NCBI RefSeq assembly: GCF_030409415.1
Contig: NZ_JAUFPW010000029.1
Coordinates: 103,047-167,046 of the forward strand
Direction: 5' to 3'
Source: Pedobacter aquatilis
Lineage (GTDB): Bacteria; Bacteroidota; Bacteroidia; Sphingobacteriales; Sphingobacteriaceae
Length of the DNA stretch: 64,000 nt
Below, in pieces: positions 53,120 to 61,145 of the stretch; position 1 is the first letter of the stretch; each line of letters begins with the position of its first letter. The translations under genes were made by a program, and so were the position numbers. Below the pieces are notes generated by a model, which was not told the DNA's origin, did no database searches, and was given only the letters and a program-made list of their open reading frames with translations.

Positions 53120-54295
53120 ATGTTTAAGCATCTATTTAAATTAATATGGAACAAGAGGGCGCAAAACTTTCTTTTTCTATCCGAAATTCTGATTTCATTT
53201 CTGGTTGTGTTTGCTGTTTTTTCTTACATAACTTATTACTATCAGAATTACTCCAAGCCATTGGGTTTTGATTATAACAGGGTTTGGGCAATTGCTTATA
53301 GCGGTGAGCAATTGTCTAAAAATCCCGATACCTTAACTACCTTTTATGCCAATCTGGAAAAAAACTTAAAATCCATGCCTGAGATTAAGGAGGTTAGTTT
53401 TTCACACTCCAATTTTCCATACTCATCTAGCTTTATGAGCAGAGCATTAAAATATGGAAAGAAAGACTATAATATGATTAGTCATTACGTGGTTTCCAAT
53501 AATTATAACAAAGTTTGGAATGTAGAATTGGTAGATGGCAGATGGTTTTTGCCTGAAGATTTGGTTGGTAAGCACAAAGCCATCATCATTAACGAATCGC
53601 TTAGCAAAGAAATGTTCGGCAAAGAAAAAGGTATTGGTAAAGTAGTTGGTGATGATAAGGAAAAGTTAAAAATTATAGGGGTAATAAATGATTTTAAATC
53701 GGATGGAGATTTCGCCCCAATGAATAACATTATGTTTAATCAGTTGGATACTGGTTATTTAAAATGGACAAGTACCGTTTTGATAAAAGTACGTGAAACC
53801 GCTGATGCTAACTTTGAAAGCAAATTGTATAAATTTATGACGAATACTACTCGTAGTGCTGTCGAAATTCAGCATGTTGATGAAATGCGGGCCGCCAAAA
53901 ATAGAACGACCTTAATACCAATATTTCTCTTTATAGTTGTTGCAGGTTTCCTGATTATTAATGTTGCGCTTGGTTTATTTGGTGTTTTGTGGTACAACAT
54001 TAATAAGCGTAAAGGTGAAATTGGTTTGCGTAGGGCAATTGGTGCAAGTGGCTCAGCTGTTTCTTCGCAAATGGTTATGGAATCTATAATCCTTACTACT
54101 ATTTCCCTGATAATTGGTTGTTTCTTTGCCGTTCAATTTCCGCTTTTAAATGTTTTTAATATTCCTGCTGGTGTGTATGTTATTGCTATAATAATTGCCA
54201 TTGTATTTATTTACGCCCTGGTTTTTGCATGTTCTTTGTATCCGAGTAAGCAGGCTGCGGCAATTCATCCTGCCATTGCCCTGCATGAAGACTAA
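53120..54295 (+). CDS. FtsX/MacB-type ABC permease (2)
   Basis: This 391-residue permease has the same four-helix topology: an N-terminal helix about 20-42, a MacB_PCD periplasmic domain about 45-265, then three helices. The cytoplasmic motif is RKGEIGLRRAIGASGSAVSS. It diverges in sequence from its neighbour, so the two are not a recent duplicate and likely form a heterodimer on one ATPase. The response regulator gene follows after 19 bases. Confidence 0.92.
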   Translation: MFKHLFKLIWNKRAQNFLFLSEILISFLVVFAVFSYITYYYQNYSKPLGFDYNRVWAIAYSGEQLSKNPDTLTTFYANLEKNLKSMPEIKEVSFSHSNFPYSSSFMSRALKYGKKDYNMISHYVVSNNYNKVWNVELVDGRWFLPEDLVGKHKAIIINESLSKEMFGKEKGIGKVVGDDKEKLKIIGVINDFKSDGDFAPMNNIMFNQLDTGYLKWTSTVLIKVRETADANFESKLYKFMTNTTRSAVEIQHVDEMRAAKNRTTLIPIFLFIVVAGFLIINVALGLFGVLWYNINKRKGEIGLRRAIGASGSAVSSQMVMESIILTTISLIIGCFFAVQFPLLNVFNIPAGVYVIAIIIAIVFIYALVFACSLYPSKQAAAIHPAIALHED

Positions 54296-54314
54296 ATAGC
54301 TTAACTTCGCAAAT

Positions 54315-55688
54315 ATGATTTTAGTTGTTGATGATGACATTGCGGTAAGAACTTCTATTTCGCTTTTATTAAAGGGCGCCGGGAAAGAAGTTTTTACCGC
54401 TGATAATTCGGTTCAGGCTTTTGAAATGGTTAAAACCAAAAAGCCTCATTTGATTATTTTAGATCTTAATTTTTCTATTGATACCTCTGGTAAAGAGGGG
54501 ATGAACCTGCTTAAACAAATTAGAGCAATCGATACCAAAGTGGCTATTGTTTTAATTACCGGATGGGCAAGTATAGAGCTGGCCGTTGAAGGTATGAAAC
54601 TTGGTGCCAATGATTTTATAAACAAACCATGGAGCAACGATTATATGTTGCAAACTGTAGAAACCTTGTTACAGCTAAATGGTAAACCAACTGTTTCACA
54701 AGGCAGAAAATCATTAACCAAAAAATACAATTTTTCACAGATAATCGGTGAGGATGCTGGCTTAATAAGCATTTTGGAAACCGTTGGAAGAGTTGCGGGT
54801 ACTAATGCTTCGGTTTTAATTACCGGAGAAAGCGGTACAGGTAAAGAATTAATCGCCGAAGCCATTCATGAAAACAGTACTCGCTCTGCAAAACCCTTTG
54901 TTAAAGTAAATTTAGGCGGAATATCGTCTTCATTATTTGAAAGTGAAATGTTTGGTCATGTTCGAGGAGCTTTTACTGATGCCCGTTTTGATAGAACCGG
55001 GCGTTTTGAAATGGCAAATAAAGGCACGATTTTCTTAGATGAAATTGGAGATTTAGAGGCATCAAGCCAGGTAAAACTTTTAAGGGTTTTGCAAGATAGA
55101 ACTTACGAAGTTTTAGGTAGCAGCCGAACCAAAACTGTTGATGCCCGTGTAGTTTGTGCAACAAATAAAAACCTGAATGAGTTGGTTTCTTCTGGTTTGT
55201 TTAGAGAAGATTTATTATATAGAATTAATCTGATAACCATACATTTACCAGCACTTAGAGAACGCCCTACTGACATTCCGCTATTGGTAAATTTCTTTAT
55301 TAGCAATATGAAAGAGCTGTACGATCGCCCAGATTTACAGGTTTCTCCTGCAGCCATGCGGTGGTTACAGCAGTTATCCTTGCCTGGAAATATCCGCCAG
55401 TTAAAAAATCTGGTAGAACGTACGGTTTTAATCAGTAGTAAAAATGAATTGGATATAGATGATTTTCAATCTCAACTTAATTTATCCCCTCAAAAAAACG
55501 ATAAGGTAAAATTACCAGGCGTTGGCACCATGACTTTAGACCAGATGGAAGCGGAAATGGTTAAACAAGCAATGAATTTCCATAAAAACAGAATTACAAA
55601 GGCTGCGGCTTCTTTAGGTATTACCAGAAATGCACTTTATCGCCGTTTAGAAAAACATCAAATTCCTTTTAATGAAACTGAAGACTAA
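54315..55688 (+). CDS. NtrC-type sigma-54-dependent response regulator
   Basis: This 457-residue regulator has a receiver domain (1-120) with VVDDD and Asp50 (LIILDLN). The AAA+ sigma-54 activator domain has Walker A GESGTGKE (171-178), the sigma-54 contact loop GAFTDA (218-223) and Walker B GTIFLDEIGD. A C-terminal Fis-type HTH has ITKAAASLGITRNALYRRLE. It should activate a sigma-54 promoter, and the candidate at 48206-48221 lies in front of this operon. The kinase gene overlaps its 3' end by 17 bases. Confidence 0.96.
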   Translation: MILVVDDDIAVRTSISLLLKGAGKEVFTADNSVQAFEMVKTKKPHLIILDLNFSIDTSGKEGMNLLKQIRAIDTKVAIVLITGWASIELAVEGMKLGANDFINKPWSNDYMLQTVETLLQLNGKPTVSQGRKSLTKKYNFSQIIGEDAGLISILETVGRVAGTNASVLITGESGTGKELIAEAIHENSTRSAKPFVKVNLGGISSSLFESEMFGHVRGAFTDARFDRTGRFEMANKGTIFLDEIGDLEASSQVKLLRVLQDRTYEVLGSSRTKTVDARVVCATNKNLNELVSSGLFREDLLYRINLITIHLPALRERPTDIPLLVNFFISNMKELYDRPDLQVSPAAMRWLQQLSLPGNIRQLKNLVERTVLISSKNELDIDDFQSQLNLSPQKNDKVKLPGVGTMTLDQMEAEMVKQAMNFHKNRITKAAASLGITRNALYRRLEKHQIPFNETED

Positions 55689-56940
55689 GTACATTCTTTT
55701 CGTGGTCATTCTGCATCTAATCTGTCTAGTGCTGAGTTATTTTATTTTCCAAAAAGAAAAATTAGTTTTTATGCTTGCAGAAGTTGCAATATTAATTTCT
55801 GTAGTGATTTCCATTAATTTATATAAGCAATTAATTAGCCCATTGGGTTATCTTAAGCAAGGTATTACTGCCATAAAGGATAAAGATTTTAATGTTAAAT
55901 TTTTAGCAACCGGTAAAAAAGAAGTAGATGAATTGGTTGATGTTTATAATAAAATGATTGACGAATTAAGGGCCGAAAGAACAAGGCAGGAAGAGCAACA
56001 TTTTTTTCTCGAAAAGCTCATTCAAACTTCTCCGACAGGAATTATCACGCTCGATTTTGATAAGCAAATAAAACAGATTAATCCGAAAGCTATTGAAATT
56101 TTAAATGCCAATCCTGATTTGCTTGATGCGCAAATTCATCATATAAAAACCGGAACATCAAAAATGATTCGTGTAGATGGTTTAAAGCGTTATAAAGTTC
56201 AAAAATCTAAATTTATTGATAGGGGTTTCGAGCGGATTTTTATTATGATGGAAGAGGTTACCGCAGAGATTTTTGCTGCCGAAAAAGGGGTTTATGATAA
56301 AGTTATCAGGATGATGGCGCATGAAGTAAACAATACGATTGGTCCTGTAAATTCAATTATTAATACTGCATTAGCACAGCAAAGTTTATGGGTAAATGAT
56401 GAAGAACAAATGCTAAAAAAAGCCATGAAGGTTGCTGTTGAAAGAAATCAGAACCTTAATGTTTTTATGAGGAACTTTGCCGATTTGGTTAAGTTACCAC
56501 CTGCAAATTGTAAGCAAGTAAATCTGGTTGCTTTATTATTTTCCATTACTGAACTTTTGCATTTTACAACAAATGAGAGAAGTATCAGCTTTGAATTTGA
56601 CCTCCCTGATGAACCATTTTTCATAAATGCAGATGCAGAGCAAATGGAACAGGCATTAATAAATATTGTTAAAAATGCTATTGAGGCTATCGGAAGCAAT
56701 GGTATAATTAAAATTTATATTGATTTTAAAGATTATAGCCTAACCATTACGAATTCTGGAAATGGCATATCTCCAGAAAACGAAGAGAAGCTTTTTAGCC
56801 CCTTTTTTACCACAAAAAAAGATGGGCAAGGCATTGGCCTTACCCTTGTTAGAGAAATTCTATTAAACCACAATTATGGGTTCAGGCTAAAAACCTATGG
56901 AATTGACGATACCAGATTTGAAATAAAATTCAGGAATTAA
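55672..56940 (+). CDS. Sensor histidine kinase partner of the NtrC-type regulator
   Basis: This 422-residue kinase has two N-terminal membrane helices (about 7-25 and 31-50) with almost no periplasmic loop. A HAMP-like linker (about 53-105) and a PAS domain (about 108-200) follow. The HisKA motif is RMMAHEVNNTIGP (His217), and HATPase_c has NIVKNAIEAIG and GQGIGLTLVREIL. The absent sensor domain suggests sensing within the membrane or through the transporter, as in peptide-antibiotic modules. It overlaps the regulator gene, so the pair is coupled. Confidence 0.94.
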   Translation: MKLKTKYILFVVILHLICLVLSYFIFQKEKLVFMLAEVAILISVVISINLYKQLISPLGYLKQGITAIKDKDFNVKFLATGKKEVDELVDVYNKMIDELRAERTRQEEQHFFLEKLIQTSPTGIITLDFDKQIKQINPKAIEILNANPDLLDAQIHHIKTGTSKMIRVDGLKRYKVQKSKFIDRGFERIFIMMEEVTAEIFAAEKGVYDKVIRMMAHEVNNTIGPVNSIINTALAQQSLWVNDEEQMLKKAMKVAVERNQNLNVFMRNFADLVKLPPANCKQVNLVALLFSITELLHFTTNERSISFEFDLPDEPFFINADAEQMEQALINIVKNAIEAIGSNGIIKIYIDFKDYSLTITNSGNGISPENEEKLFSPFFTTKKDGQGIGLTLVREILLNHNYGFRLKTYGIDDTRFEIKFRN

Positions 56941-56965
56941 TTTTTCTGATAGGTAAATCAATATA

Positions 56966-57355
56966 TTATTCTGGTACATTTTCAACTAAAACTTCACGAC
57001 CAGCTTTATCGTAGTAAGTGCAGGTCATTTTATCAAGACATACAAACCATTTTTCAATTCCTGTTTCAGCGCAACTTTTACAGAATGTGTAATAATCCGT
57101 TTGCCCTTGTTGATGGCTCTTTAAATAAATAACAAATTTATCTTTGTTAAGCACATCGGTTATTTCGAGGTTATCGTATTTTGGTAAAGATGTAGTATTA
57201 AATTCATCATTACCAAAATACTGCGTATGACTATCTTCTACCCAGGTTTCAAAGGCCTTAACACCTAATTTTTTAATTTCTTGAATATATGAAGGAAAAT
57301 CAGCTCCTGACTTTACTTTAGTATGTGCGTTTTGAATTTGTTCTACTGTAAACAT
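56966..57355 (-). CDS. DUF1398 family protein (YbcV-like)
   Basis: This 129-residue soluble protein starts MFTVEQIQNAHTKVKSGADF and contains the family's GVKAFETWVEDSHTQYFG stretch. A Cys pair in TFCKSCAETGIEKWF precedes the C-terminal LDKMTCTYYD. DUF1398 proteins are widespread small proteins of unknown function. It converges on the efflux kinase gene and marks the end of the core chromosomal block before the island-like region. Confidence 0.85.
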   Translation of the reverse strand: MFTVEQIQNAHTKVKSGADFPSYIQEIKKLGVKAFETWVEDSHTQYFGNDEFNTTSLPKYDNLEITDVLNKDKFVIYLKSHQQGQTDYYTFCKSCAETGIEKWFVCLDKMTCTYYDKAGREVLVENVPE

Positions 57356-57757
57356 ATTTGTTATATAATTTTATTAATGAATTCTTATTGTAAATAAATC
57401 ATTCTTGTAAGCATACTTATAACCTTTAAAAGAAAATATGCTTCCTCGCAGGCCTCTGCTTATTGTAAAAGGGATGGTGCTGTAAATTAAATACCAGGCT
57501 CTGCAATTTGCTGGGATGTGCAAATTTAAGTTAGAGGCCTTGTTTCAAGCTAAATATTCACGAAACTATAGTCATAATATTTTGTGAATATAAAGAGTTG
57601 TCTGAATTTTTGACTTATTAAATTATTAGTCAAAATTTTTGATTCTATAAGTTATGCCTTTATTATTATCATCTAAGGGAAAATGAGATTATTTTATACT
57701 CGGCAGAATTCATTACGATCTTACCGATATTGGCCAATAATTCAGGTGATCAGATCT
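57356..57757. other. Gene-free stretch at the left edge of the island-like region
   Basis: There is no credible gene in these 402 bases. They contain a dyad TTTTGACT...AGTCAAAA (57608-57634) and a loose inverted pair around AGGCCTCT (about 57449 and 57530). These could be part of an element end, but I could not match them to the tRNA-side end. Confidence 0.45.
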
Positions 57758-58150
57758 TTATGGCGTAGAAAGAGGCTGTTTATCTATTATTGCGCTGCTA
57801 ATCTTCGCTTTAAAATATTGGGCAAGATCTTTTTCATTATTCATTATATCTACAAACTCGCTCAGGTCTGTAAGCACCAATATAGCCTTTCCGGTTAAAG
57901 CTTCTTTAGCAGCAATAATACCGGAGTCAGTGTAGCCAGATGCAGAAATAAAAATTCCTTTCGCACTGGTTCTATGATATATCCTACCCACGTGGGCGAA
58001 TATGTCGTCAGGCCCGATTTTATCTTTTTTCCACTTCATTTCTACAAGGTAGATCTGGTTGTCTATTTCTACCACCCCGTCTATCTGCTCAATGATGTCA
58101 GCTCGGTCTAGAATTCTACTTTTAAATGGTCTGAATTTTGGGAAGTGCAC
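57758..58150 (-). pseudogene. C-terminal fragment of an Mrr-like restriction endonuclease
   Basis: This 130-codon frame encodes the PD-(D/E)xK nuclease core: QIDGVVEIDNQIYLVEMKWK (Asp, then Glu-x-Lys), followed by GIFISASGYTD and the helical tail DLAQYFKAKISSAIIDKQP. It begins with GTG inside the upstream frame and has no start of its own. It is the continuation, in another frame, of the gene at 58108-58488. By my recollection intact relatives have a coiled-coil segment of roughly 100 residues between the two parts, which is absent here, so this looks like an internal deletion. Confidence 0.7.
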
Positions 58151-58488
58151 ACAGCAACCAGTCCTTTTGCTTTGTAAACATCATTTTCCCAGCAATTAGA
58201 AAATGATTCAAATTCCACGACTCTCCTTAACAACTCTCTCCTGGAACATATATAAGCATCGTTCTTTTCATTGAGCCTGGTGATCATTATTCTGCATATT
58301 TCATACTTATTAATGCTGTCTTTATCCATGTCTAACCTATTGGACAAATCGCTGTACATACTTTCTGCAACACCTGCACCCCTGAAAAATAATAATACTG
58401 CCTTCTTTGATCTGCATAACAGAGGGATCGTTTCGATCAATAATTCGAATAGTTCAGGTGGATAATGAAATGAATCGGTTTGTTCCAT
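58108..58488 (-). pseudogene. N-terminal fragment of an Mrr-like restriction endonuclease
   Basis: This 126-codon frame starts MEQTDSFHYPPELFELLIET and has the conserved N-terminal domain (LCRSKKAVLLFFRGAGVAES, then SINKYEICRIMITRLNE and RRELLRRVVEFESFSNCWEN). It runs out of homologous sequence after KAKGLVA and ends in an unrelated tail. The nuclease core lies downstream in a different frame (57758-58150). The two overlap by 43 bases. The enzyme is probably inactive because the linker is missing and the frame is lost. Confidence 0.7.
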
Positions 58489-59261
58489 ACAGCGTTAATA
58501 AATTAAGAGCGACTAAAATAAGTAATTATGATAATCTTATCCTAAACATACAGGGTAAAATTAAATATTCAAATAGCAAATTGTAATCGGTTTTGGCCGT
58601 TTCCCTACGAGACCGGGGCTTTCCGCTATATCTTTCTTTCAGAAGGATGCCGCTTCAATCCCACTAACGGTTTTTATTGATTGCCCGACAAGCCACGCTT
58701 TTCCTCCTGTTTCTGTCCCTTCACCGCATGCCCTTTCTTTTCGATTACTAACAGTTACTGCTGATTGCCATAAGTACTGATTATTCTTTTGGCTGACATT
58801 TTTTTTAAAGCAGGCGGGGAAAAGTACAGCTAAGGTAGTGTCCCCCTGAGCCCAGATAAAGGCAATACTTGATACTATGATGCAACAAGCTATTTGGGCA
58901 TCCGTCAAGGAAATACAATAAGGCTAAGATGGAAAGGACCGGTATTTACCAATTCCTTTAGCGAAGGGAATATATCGATGGACATTAGAGGGGCTTGCTT
59001 TAATAATTTTGTTACTAAAATACAACAGATATTTACGAATATAACCTAAATGACTTACGTTTTTGGGGTTAGTCAATTTGGAAAGAAATAAAATATGAAA
59101 AGATTAAGGAGTAAAAATTCGAGGAAGAATAAAGAAAGCACACTGAAAGTATCTATGAGCCTAAGCTTCAATAAATCCGTCCAAACCTTCAACTAGCTAT
59201 AATAAAATGTTAAAAGTCGCAAAAATGTATGCAGCTTTTAACATTCATTTCGAAAGCTAAA
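58489..59261. other. Gene-poor stretch within the island-like region
   Basis: I support no gene in these 773 bases. An 89-codon minus frame (58639-58908) has a GC-richer composition than its surroundings and ends in SIKTVSGIEAASF. I associate sequence of this kind with Bacteroidota mobile elements, but from memory only. A 33-codon plus frame at 59095-59196 has no support beyond an A/G-rich leader. Confidence 0.45.
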
Positions 59262-60158
59262 TTAAAGTTTAGTAATACTGAACTGGTGTTTAAGCTTCCC
59301 CATGTCATGGCTAACCTTGATATCAAGAACTTTTGCATAATGCTGAGTAGTTTTTAAGGCAGTATGTCCGAGTATTTTGCTCACTGTTTCGATTGGAACC
59401 CCATTAGAAAGAGTTATTGTTGTTGCAAATGTATGCCTAGCCAGGTGAAATGTTAAATGTTTATCTATGCCACAAACATCCGCGATCTCTTTTAAGTAAG
59501 CGTTCATTTTCTGGTTGCTTAGTACTGGTAATACCAAACCTCTATTTTCGCATTCAGGATTGTCCTTATAACGATTTAATATTTCAAGAGCTTTGGGTAA
59601 GATTGGTATATGGGATGATGTACCAGTTTTTTTTCTCTTAGTAAATATCCATTTTTCGCCATCTACCCCTAGAGCAATTTCAGAACGTTTTAGTTTGTTA
59701 ACATCGGCATAGGATAACCCTGTAAAGCAACAAAAAATGAAAACATCCTTAACTTGTTGTAGCCTTCCTATGGTAAATTCTTTAGCTATAATCTTATCGA
59801 CTTCCTCTTGGGTTAAATAGGTGCGTGCTTTGGCTTTAGCTGTGGATTTATAGGCGATGAAGGGAGCCTGTTTTAACCAACCATTTACCAAACAATGGTT
59901 GACAATCTTTTTTAGGTGTTTGATATATTTCGCAGCAGAAACATCGCTACACTTACGATCTGCCCTTAAATAATGTTCAAAATTTTGGATAAAGGCATAA
60001 TTCAATTCACTAATCTGGATATCATCTTGAGTATACTGTTTTCGAAGGAAATCTGTCAAATGTTTTTCAGAAGTAATGTAGCCTTTTAATGTATTGGCTT
60101 CAAAGCCGTTCCCGATTAATTCTTTTATCCTCGAATTATGTTCTGCAAATAACCTCAT
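59262..60158 (-). CDS. Tyrosine recombinase/integrase, core-binding and catalytic part
   Basis: This 298-residue frame contains the SAM-like core-binding domain (about 10-105) and the catalytic domain (about 115-290). It carries HLARHTFAT (His-x-x-Arg), LGHTAL and the nucleophile Tyr in TTQHYAKV. At the usual Arg-I site the sequence is FTGLSYADV, with Ser; IntDOT-type recombinases of Bacteroidota also lack that Arg. The arm-binding domain is encoded just upstream in a second frame, joined by TAATG (60156-60160). It is either a frameshifted integrase or two coupled peptides. Confidence 0.85.
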   Translation of the reverse strand: MRLFAEHNSRIKELIGNGFEANTLKGYITSEKHLTDFLRKQYTQDDIQISELNYAFIQNFEHYLRADRKCSDVSAAKYIKHLKKIVNHCLVNGWLKQAPFIAYKSTAKAKARTYLTQEEVDKIIAKEFTIGRLQQVKDVFIFCCFTGLSYADVNKLKRSEIALGVDGEKWIFTKRKKTGTSSHIPILPKALEILNRYKDNPECENRGLVLPVLSNQKMNAYLKEIADVCGIDKHLTFHLARHTFATTITLSNGVPIETVSKILGHTALKTTQHYAKVLDIKVSHDMGKLKHQFSITKL

Positions 60159-60484
60159 TAGGTATTTGCTTTTTGTGATTTGCCAGTAAACTGCGCCAGC
60201 AAACTCGCTGCTGTAACCTTTATCCCATCGTCGAGTAAAACCTGATGAGCTATTCTCATCTTGCTTTGCAGGCTATCAAGATAGCAGTTTAGGGTTCTGG
60301 CATCTTCCTTGGGGCCAATGGCACGCCCTGCCGAATTATTCCATTTTTCGCATTCGCATTCTCGGCCAACTGACATTTCTGCACGTTTACCATTAACTGT
60401 AATGCGCATATAAATGGCCCTTGGGCCTCCTTTGTAGACTTTTTGCTTTCTTAGATAATAAAGCAGATGGAAATTACCTTTCAT
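60158..60484 (-). CDS. Tyrosine recombinase, N-terminal arm-binding part (split gene)
   Basis: This 108-residue frame matches the N-terminal arm-type DNA-binding domain of Bacteroidota integrases: MKGNFHLLYYLRKQKVYKGG, MRITVNGKRAEMSVGRECEC and a helical tail RTLNCYLDSLQSKMRIAHQV. In intact integrases this is fused to the core domains. Here a TAA stop (60158-60160) is followed immediately by an ATG that restarts in another frame. A one-base change could have split it. Inverted repeats upstream (60548-60568 and 60583-60621) may be arm or regulatory sites. Confidence 0.8.
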   Translation of the reverse strand: MKGNFHLLYYLRKQKVYKGGPRAIYMRITVNGKRAEMSVGRECECEKWNNSAGRAIGPKEDARTLNCYLDSLQSKMRIAHQVLLDDGIKVTAASLLAQFTGKSQKANT

Positions 60485-60547
60485 AATAACTTACTTAGAG
60501 TGAAACAAAAGTAAGGCAGCAGCTTTTCCGCATCAAGATGTTTAATG

Positions 60548-60568
60548 GCTGAACATGTTGGTGTTCAG
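60548..60568. repeat. Inverted repeat upstream of the integrase (short)
   Basis: Arms CTGAACA and TGTTCAG surround a 6-base spacer. It is 64 bases before the integrase start and may be a regulator or recombinase arm site. Confidence 0.4.
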
Positions 60569-60582
60569 TTTGTTATTTGAGA

Positions 60583-60621
60583 TTCGGTGCGTAGTATTTT
60601 CTATTTTAGATACGCACCGAA
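60583..60621. repeat. Inverted repeat upstream of the integrase (11-bp arms)
   Basis: Perfect arms TTCGGTGCGTA and TACGCACCGAA surround a 17-base AT-rich spacer, between the integrase start and the tRNA-Glu terminator. It is a candidate recombinase-binding or element-end sequence. Confidence 0.5.
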
Positions 60622-60676
60622 ATACACACTTTTTTGTTGCGATTTGATGCATATTATAGGTTTTTGATATCAATAA

Positions 60677-60709
60677 AAAACCCTGCAAATGTTTGATTTG
60701 CAGGGTTTT
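60677..60709 (-). terminator. Terminator of the tRNA-fMet/tRNA-Glu transcript
   Basis: A perfect 14-bp stem AAAACCCTGCAAAT / ATTTGCAGGGTTTT with a 5-base loop is followed by T-rich sequence on the minus strand, 24 bases after tRNA-Glu. Confidence 0.85.
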
Positions 60710-60732
60710 GACATCATTTGACATTGATTTTG

Positions 60733-60804
60733 TAGCCCGTAGGGGAATCGAACCCCTGTTTCCAGAATGAAAATCTGGCGTCCTAACCCCTAGACGAACG
60801 GGCC
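60733..60804 (-). tRNA. tRNA-Glu (anticodon TTC)
   Basis: This is a 72-base cloverleaf on the minus strand. Acceptor GGCCCGT pairs with ACGGGCT, the anticodon loop is TTTTCAT with anticodon TTC, and the T loop is TTCGATT. The CCA is not encoded. It is the second tRNA of a two-gene transcript and is the likely integration target of the neighbouring recombinase. Confidence 0.95.
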
Positions 60805-60887
60805 ATTTTCAAGTCTAAAGTTGAAAGTTTATATTGTAAGTTAAATCGAACTTACAACTTTTCACTTAAAACTTACCACTTTATTGG

Positions 60888-60960
<73 letters not shown>

Positions 60961-60987
60961 CTATATATGGGTTTTTAAGTTTGGTTT

Positions 60988-61040
60988 GAGCCCTTACGAG
61001 CGTACTCCCGAAACTTCGGGACTCCACCCCGCACTATATA
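60988..61040 (-). pseudogene. Degenerate partial copy of the tRNA-fMet 5' half
   Basis: The segment repeats the tRNA-fMet 5' region: the acceptor/D-arm entry and flank CTCCACCCCGCACTATATA is identical, and GAGCCCttACGAGCgtAC aligns to the anticodon-side D stem. A hairpin CCCGAA-act-TTCGGG interrupts it, and the 3' half is missing. It lies in the leader of the tRNA transcript. Confidence 0.6.
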
Positions 61041-61092
61041 CAACTCGTTTCTGTTTGAATTAAATCCTTAACTCTGTTTCCGAATTGGAATG

Positions 61093-61124
61093 CAAAGATA
61101 TAATTCGTTTCTTTGTACTGCAAA
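61093..61124 (-). promoter_or_regulatory. Promoter of the tRNA-fMet/tRNA-Glu transcript
   Basis: On the minus strand TTTG (61121-61124), a 20-base spacer and TATCTTTG (61093-61100) match the Bacteroidota consensus. The expected start is about 61086, upstream of the broken fMet copy, which would be transcribed. It lies just before era on the other strand. Confidence 0.75.
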
Positions 61125-61145
61125 TTTTTTTTAAAAAATATTTTA

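Larger units (their letters stand above)
57356..60732. mobile_element. Putative decayed integrative element next to tRNA-Glu
   Basis: The segment carries a tyrosine-recombinase gene beside the 3' end of a tRNA gene, a broken restriction-endonuclease gene, and a gene-poor stretch of different composition. It lies between ordinary chromosomal genes (DUF1398 and the tRNA/era/der block). I could not find a clear second copy of the tRNA-Glu 3' end on the left, so the boundaries are approximate and the left one may be lost. Confidence 0.5.

Noticed and set aside
58639..58908. 89-codon minus-strand frame ending SIKTVSGIEAASF
   Set aside because: No domain, no upstream signal and unusual composition; more likely a mobile-element scar than a gene.
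59095..59196. 33-codon plus-strand frame (MKRLRSKNSRKNKES start)
   Set aside because: Too short and low-complexity; an A/G-rich leader alone is not enough.
57356..60732. Direct repeat of the tRNA-Glu 3' end as a left attachment site
   Set aside because: I looked for a second copy of GTAGCCCGTAGGGGAATCG and found none, so no att pair is claimed.
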